A DNA stretch of 64,000 nucleotides, from positions 22,277 to 86,276 of the forward strand of contig JASMCQ010000047.1 of the NCBI GenBank assembly GCA_030753265.1. The letters run 5' to 3'. Under the pieces are notes generated by a model. It worked only from the letters and a program-made list of their open reading frames with translations. It was not told the origin of the DNA and searched no databases. This document shows, one piece after another, positions 61,796 to 64,000 of this stretch. The stretch's first letter is position 1. Each line of letters begins with the position of its first letter. Position numbers and translations under genes: made by a program. This DNA is from Dehalococcoidia bacterium (lineage in GTDB: Bacteria > Chloroflexota > Dehalococcoidia > UBA3495).

Positions 61796-61840
61796 AAGGG
61801 GTGTTACGGGAATCCGGCCCTCACCGTGGAGTAAGCCTGA

Positions 61841-62569
61841 GTGACAGCTGCGCAGTACGAGGAAGTGCTCGAAAAGCTGAGGGCGCTGGCGGACCCTGAG
61901 TCCCTGGCGGGTATGGCCGGCTACGGTATCCGCACCGGCCGCAGTTGGGGAGTGACGCTCCCCAAGATGCGAAGCCTTGCCAGGGAGATCGGAGTGAGCC
62001 ACCGTCTGGCGGAGCGGCTCTGGGACGCCGGTATCCGTGAAACCAGGCTGCTGGCCACGATGGTTGATGACCCAAAGGTGCTCACCGAGGAGCAGGCGGA
62101 AAGATGGGTCAAGGACCTGGATAGTTGGGATGTTTGCGACGGCTGTTGCATGTTTTTGGCCAGGGCGGAACTCGCGCCCCGAAAATGTGTCGAATGGAGC
62201 GCCAGAGATGAGGAGTTCGTCAAAAGAGCCGGATTCGTTGTGATGGCGCGGCTGGCCGTCGGCGACGAGACGGCGGGCGACGAACTTTTCGAAGGGTTCC
62301 TGCCGATAATCAAAAGGGAATCCACTGACCAACGAAACTACGTCAGGAAAGGGGTCAACTGGGCGCTGAGGCAGATCGGCAAGAGAAACCCGGCGCTGAA
62401 CCGGAAGGCCATCGAAACCGCCCGGGAAATCCAGCGGATGGATTCCAGGAGCGCCCGGTGGATCGCCTCCGATGCTCTCCGGGAGCTGACCGGACAAGCC
62501 GTTCAAGAACGGTTGCTGGCCAAGAGTCTCACCAGCAAACTGCGCGCCGGCCCGGATCATCGCCGATGA
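61841..62569 (+). CDS. DNA alkylation repair protein, AlkD-like
   Basis: A 242-aa HEAT-repeat protein of the AlkD family, glycosylases that remove positively charged alkylated bases without base flipping. Visible segments are YGIRTGRSWGVTLPKMRSLAREIG, DLDSWDVCDGCC with the conserved Trp-Asp, RLAVGD and RNYVRKGVNWALRQIGKRN, which form the catalytic cleft (Trp and Asp residues are present). GTG is the first usable start. It lies 45 bases after the lactonase gene and may share its transcript. Confidence 0.88.
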   Translation: MTAAQYEEVLEKLRALADPESLAGMAGYGIRTGRSWGVTLPKMRSLAREIGVSHRLAERLWDAGIRETRLLATMVDDPKVLTEEQAERWVKDLDSWDVCDGCCMFLARAELAPRKCVEWSARDEEFVKRAGFVVMARLAVGDETAGDELFEGFLPIIKRESTDQRNYVRKGVNWALRQIGKRNPALNRKAIETAREIQRMDSRSARWIASDALRELTGQAVQERLLAKSLTSKLRAGPDHRR

Positions 62570-62616
62570 GAGCCGCGCTCCCGAGGTATCCCATACCGCG
62601 AAGGGGGACGTAAGCT

Positions 62617-63534
62617 ATGACCACGTCGAAGACCGTAGGCAGCGGCAAGTATACCTACCGGATGGACGAGGACTGGGCCAATGTGCCCGACGGGTGGGAC
62701 ATGCCGGCGGCGGCTGTGGCCGGGGACTCCCAGGACCGGGTCTACTGCTTCAACCGGGACCCGGACCACCCTATCGTCATTTTCGACCGCCTTGGGAACT
62801 TCCTGTCCTCCTGGGGGGCGGGCCTCTTCGCCTTCCCCCACGCCATCTTGCTGGATCGGGACGACAACGTCTGGCTGGTGGACCGGAACCATCACCAGGT
62901 GTTCAAGTTCACCTGGGACGGACAACCCCTCATGACCATCGGGACCAGGGGATACCGTTCCGATACGGGAGTCGCCCCCGACGACCTGAGCGGCACCGCC
63001 CACAAGAGCGTGGTGCGAGGCGGAGAGCCCTTCAACATGCCCGCCGGCATCGCGTTGAACCCGGCCGGCGAGATATTCATCGCCGACGGCTACGCCAACG
63101 CCCGGGTCCACAAGTTCTCCCCCGAGGGCCGGCACCTTCTTTCCTGGGGCCAGCCGGGCACCGGGAACGGGCAGTTCATGCTTCCCCACGGTGTTTGGAT
63201 CGACCGGCGGGGCCGCGTGCTGGTCGCCGACCGGGAGAACGACCGGGTCCAGGTGTTCAACCAGGACGGCGAACACCTGGCCACCTGGCCCGCAGAACTC
63301 ATCGGCCCGGCCGTGATCTACGTCGACGACGAAGACACGGCATACATCCCGGAGCACAACGGCGGGCTGGTAAGCATCATGACCCTCGAAGGAGAGCGGC
63401 TGACCCAGTGGGGTTCCCTGGAAAACCGGTCCTGCCATGGCATCTGGGTCGACTCCCATAAGGACCTCTACGTGGTGATGCCCGGCCCATGGGGCCGGAA
63501 TCGGCGGGTAGTGAAGTTCTATAGGCAGGGATAG
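62617..63534 (+). CDS. NHL-repeat beta-propeller protein (peptidylglycine lyase-like)
   Basis: A 305-aa protein with about six NHL repeats: DRVYCFNRDPDHPIVIFD, GNFLSSWG, NVWLVDRNHHQVFKF, GEIFIADGYANARVHKFS, GRVLVADRENDRVQVF and DTAYIPEHNGGLVSIM. The pattern matches the propeller of the peptidyl-alpha-hydroxyglycine amidating lyase family, but many bacterial members have other or unknown functions. No signal peptide is seen. A strong terminator follows. Confidence 0.88.
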   Translation: MTTSKTVGSGKYTYRMDEDWANVPDGWDMPAAAVAGDSQDRVYCFNRDPDHPIVIFDRLGNFLSSWGAGLFAFPHAILLDRDDNVWLVDRNHHQVFKFTWDGQPLMTIGTRGYRSDTGVAPDDLSGTAHKSVVRGGEPFNMPAGIALNPAGEIFIADGYANARVHKFSPEGRHLLSWGQPGTGNGQFMLPHGVWIDRRGRVLVADRENDRVQVFNQDGEHLATWPAELIGPAVIYVDDEDTAYIPEHNGGLVSIMTLEGERLTQWGSLENRSCHGIWVDSHKDLYVVMPGPWGRNRRVVKFYRQG

Positions 63535-63537
63535 CGG

Positions 63538-63566
63538 TTGCGGGCCGTCCCCGTAGTTGTTATATT
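63538..63566 (+). promoter_or_regulatory. Predicted promoter of tRNA-Ala
   Basis: TTGCGG (63538-63543), a 17-base spacer and TATATT (63561-63566). Transcription would begin near 63573, inside the terminator hairpin of the previous gene, so the tRNA transcript would not contain the full stem. Confidence 0.6.
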
Positions 63567-63880
63567 GGTACGGGGGCGGTAACGCCCCCGTTTCTTGGGG
63601 GGCTGTAGCTCAACCGGGAGAGCGCTTCAATGGCATTGAAGAGGTAGAGGGTTCGAGTCCCTCCAGCTCCACCACTAGTAATTTCCCTCTCTATATCGGT
63701 GTTTCCCGTGGCCGCTTCCTTTGTTTTCCCATCGATAATGTTTACAAAAATGTTTACAAATTCGTCATGCCGCTGTTTTAGTTTTTGAGGCCACTCCCTT
63801 TTCCCCTTAGTTAGAAGACTCAGATAAGCGGCCGATATCCCCAGTATCCTAGCTGTCTGTCTTAATGACGGCTTCTTCAT
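63560..63880 (-). CDS. Helix-turn-helix-like ORF of a probable integrated element, reading through tRNA antisense
   Basis: The first 35 or so residues (LRQTARILGISAAYLSLLTKG) look like a small phage-type helix-turn-helix. After about residue 50 the frame runs into the antisense of the tRNA and gives the familiar GGAGGTRT translation, so the real C-terminus is doubtful. The ATG at 63880 overlaps the TGA of an upstream frame (ATGA), which supports expression. This may be the end of an element integrated at the 3' end of tRNA-Ala. Function unknown. Confidence 0.45.
   Translation of the reverse strand: MKKPSLRQTARILGISAAYLSLLTKGKREWPQKLKQRHDEFVNIFVNIIDGKTKEAATGNTDIEREITSGGAGGTRTLYLFNAIEALSRLSYSPPRNGGVTAPVPI
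63571..63596 (+). terminator. Intrinsic terminator of the NHL-repeat gene
   Basis: CGGGGGCG-GTAA-CGCCCCCG, an 8-bp perfect stem, followed by TTTCTT (63591-63596), two bases before the tRNA gene. Confidence 0.85.
63599..63674 (+). tRNA. tRNA-Ala (anticodon GGC)
   Basis: Full cloverleaf of 76 bases with encoded CCA. The acceptor stem GGGGCTG pairs with CAGCTCC and has the G3-U70 pair that marks tRNA-Ala. The anticodon stem CTTCA/TGAAG encloses ATGGCAT, so the anticodon is GGC (63632-63634). The T-arm is GAGGG-TTCGAGT-CCCTC. Confidence 0.96.
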
Positions 63881-63999
63881 TCTTTCCTACTCCACTCCTT
63901 GGCATTGGCCGCAGTGATGGTTCTGTTCTTTCCGTTGATGGTCAGGCTCTTCCTGTAATAGGAGTACGCCTTCCCGTTGTTAGTCTGGGTATATTGGTG
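63877..63999 (-). CDS. Unknown protein, C-terminal part (5' end outside window)
   Basis: An open frame of 40 codons to the window edge ends KEWSRKE and overlaps the next start by ATGA. It is rich in Asn, Lys and Tyr (GKAYSYYRKS), with codon use unlike the GC-rich core genes, which fits a recently acquired element. It is too short to identify. Confidence 0.45.
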   Translation of the reverse strand, partial: HQYTQTNNGKAYSYYRKSLTINGKNRTITAANAKEWSRKE

Positions 64000-64000
64000 C

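Noticed and set aside
63557..63781. 74-aa rightward frame through the tRNA
   Set aside because: It is the translation of the tRNA itself and its flanks, a well-known artefact.

Overview
The window is a high-GC bacterial chromosome segment that I assign, by inference, to the Chloroflexota, most likely a Dehalococcoidia or SAR202-like lineage. The grounds are a dnaG-rpoD pair with a CFGAC-type primase zinc finger, a branched-chain ABC transporter, and an expansion of CaiB-type CoA-transferases, acyl-CoA dehydrogenases, amidases, an enolase-superfamily enzyme and an AOR-type oxidoreductase. No taxonomic search could be run.

Layout. 1-6 kb: end of a YfbK-like VWA protein, then livGFHM with a convergent lipoprotein binding protein. 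6-13 kb: a grdB-grdE-like selenoprotein pair, a CoA-transferase, a frameshifted enolase-family gene and a 2-hydroxyacid dehydrogenase. 13-20 kb: trehalose synthase (treT) with a DUF5752 partner, a beta-lactamase-fold hydrolase, repeats, an AroQ-like protein, a protoglobin, GDPD and YtxH proteins. 20-25 kb: dnaG, rpoD, a small zinc-ribbon protein and a sortase. 25-28 kb: a second grdB-grdE-like pair. 28-39 kb: CorC-like protein, glmU, a broken coiled-coil gene, two amidases flanking a tandem GIY-YIG element, and a MerA-like flavoprotein. 39-51 kb: two CoA-transferases and six acyl-CoA dehydrogenase genes (one truncated). 51-59 kb: SDR, AOR, CoA-transferase, DUF35 plus thiolase, small HAD protein. 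59-64 kb: amidase with small partner, SMP-30, AlkD, NHL protein, tRNA-Ala and the edge of a probable integrated element.

The strongest discovery is that both GrdB-like genes contain an in-frame TGA that must be read as selenocysteine. Each TGA is followed by U-G-S-C-N-R-C and, 10 bases further on, by the same perfect 8-bp hairpin (ATCGTTGC-GGC-GCAACGAT), a candidate bacterial SECIS. Each gene overlaps a GrdE-like gene that keeps one Cys at the place expected for pyruvoyl formation. No grdA, grdC, grdD or selABCD lies in the window, so these look like stand-alone component-B modules of unknown substrate.

A second discovery is a pair of 386-bp elements with matching terminal inverted repeats, each carrying only a 100-aa GIY-YIG nuclease, plus a 100-bp derivative with the same ends 21 kb away. 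Several enzymes lack expected catalytic residues (AroQ-like, SDR, one CaiB, AOR cluster ligand), which suggests repurposed paralogues.

Pathway logic is inferred: the amidases, CoA-transferases, acyl-CoA dehydrogenases, thiolase/DUF35 and oxidoreductases fit degradation of varied amides and organic acids by CoA activation and beta-oxidation-like steps. The exact substrates cannot be read from the sequence.
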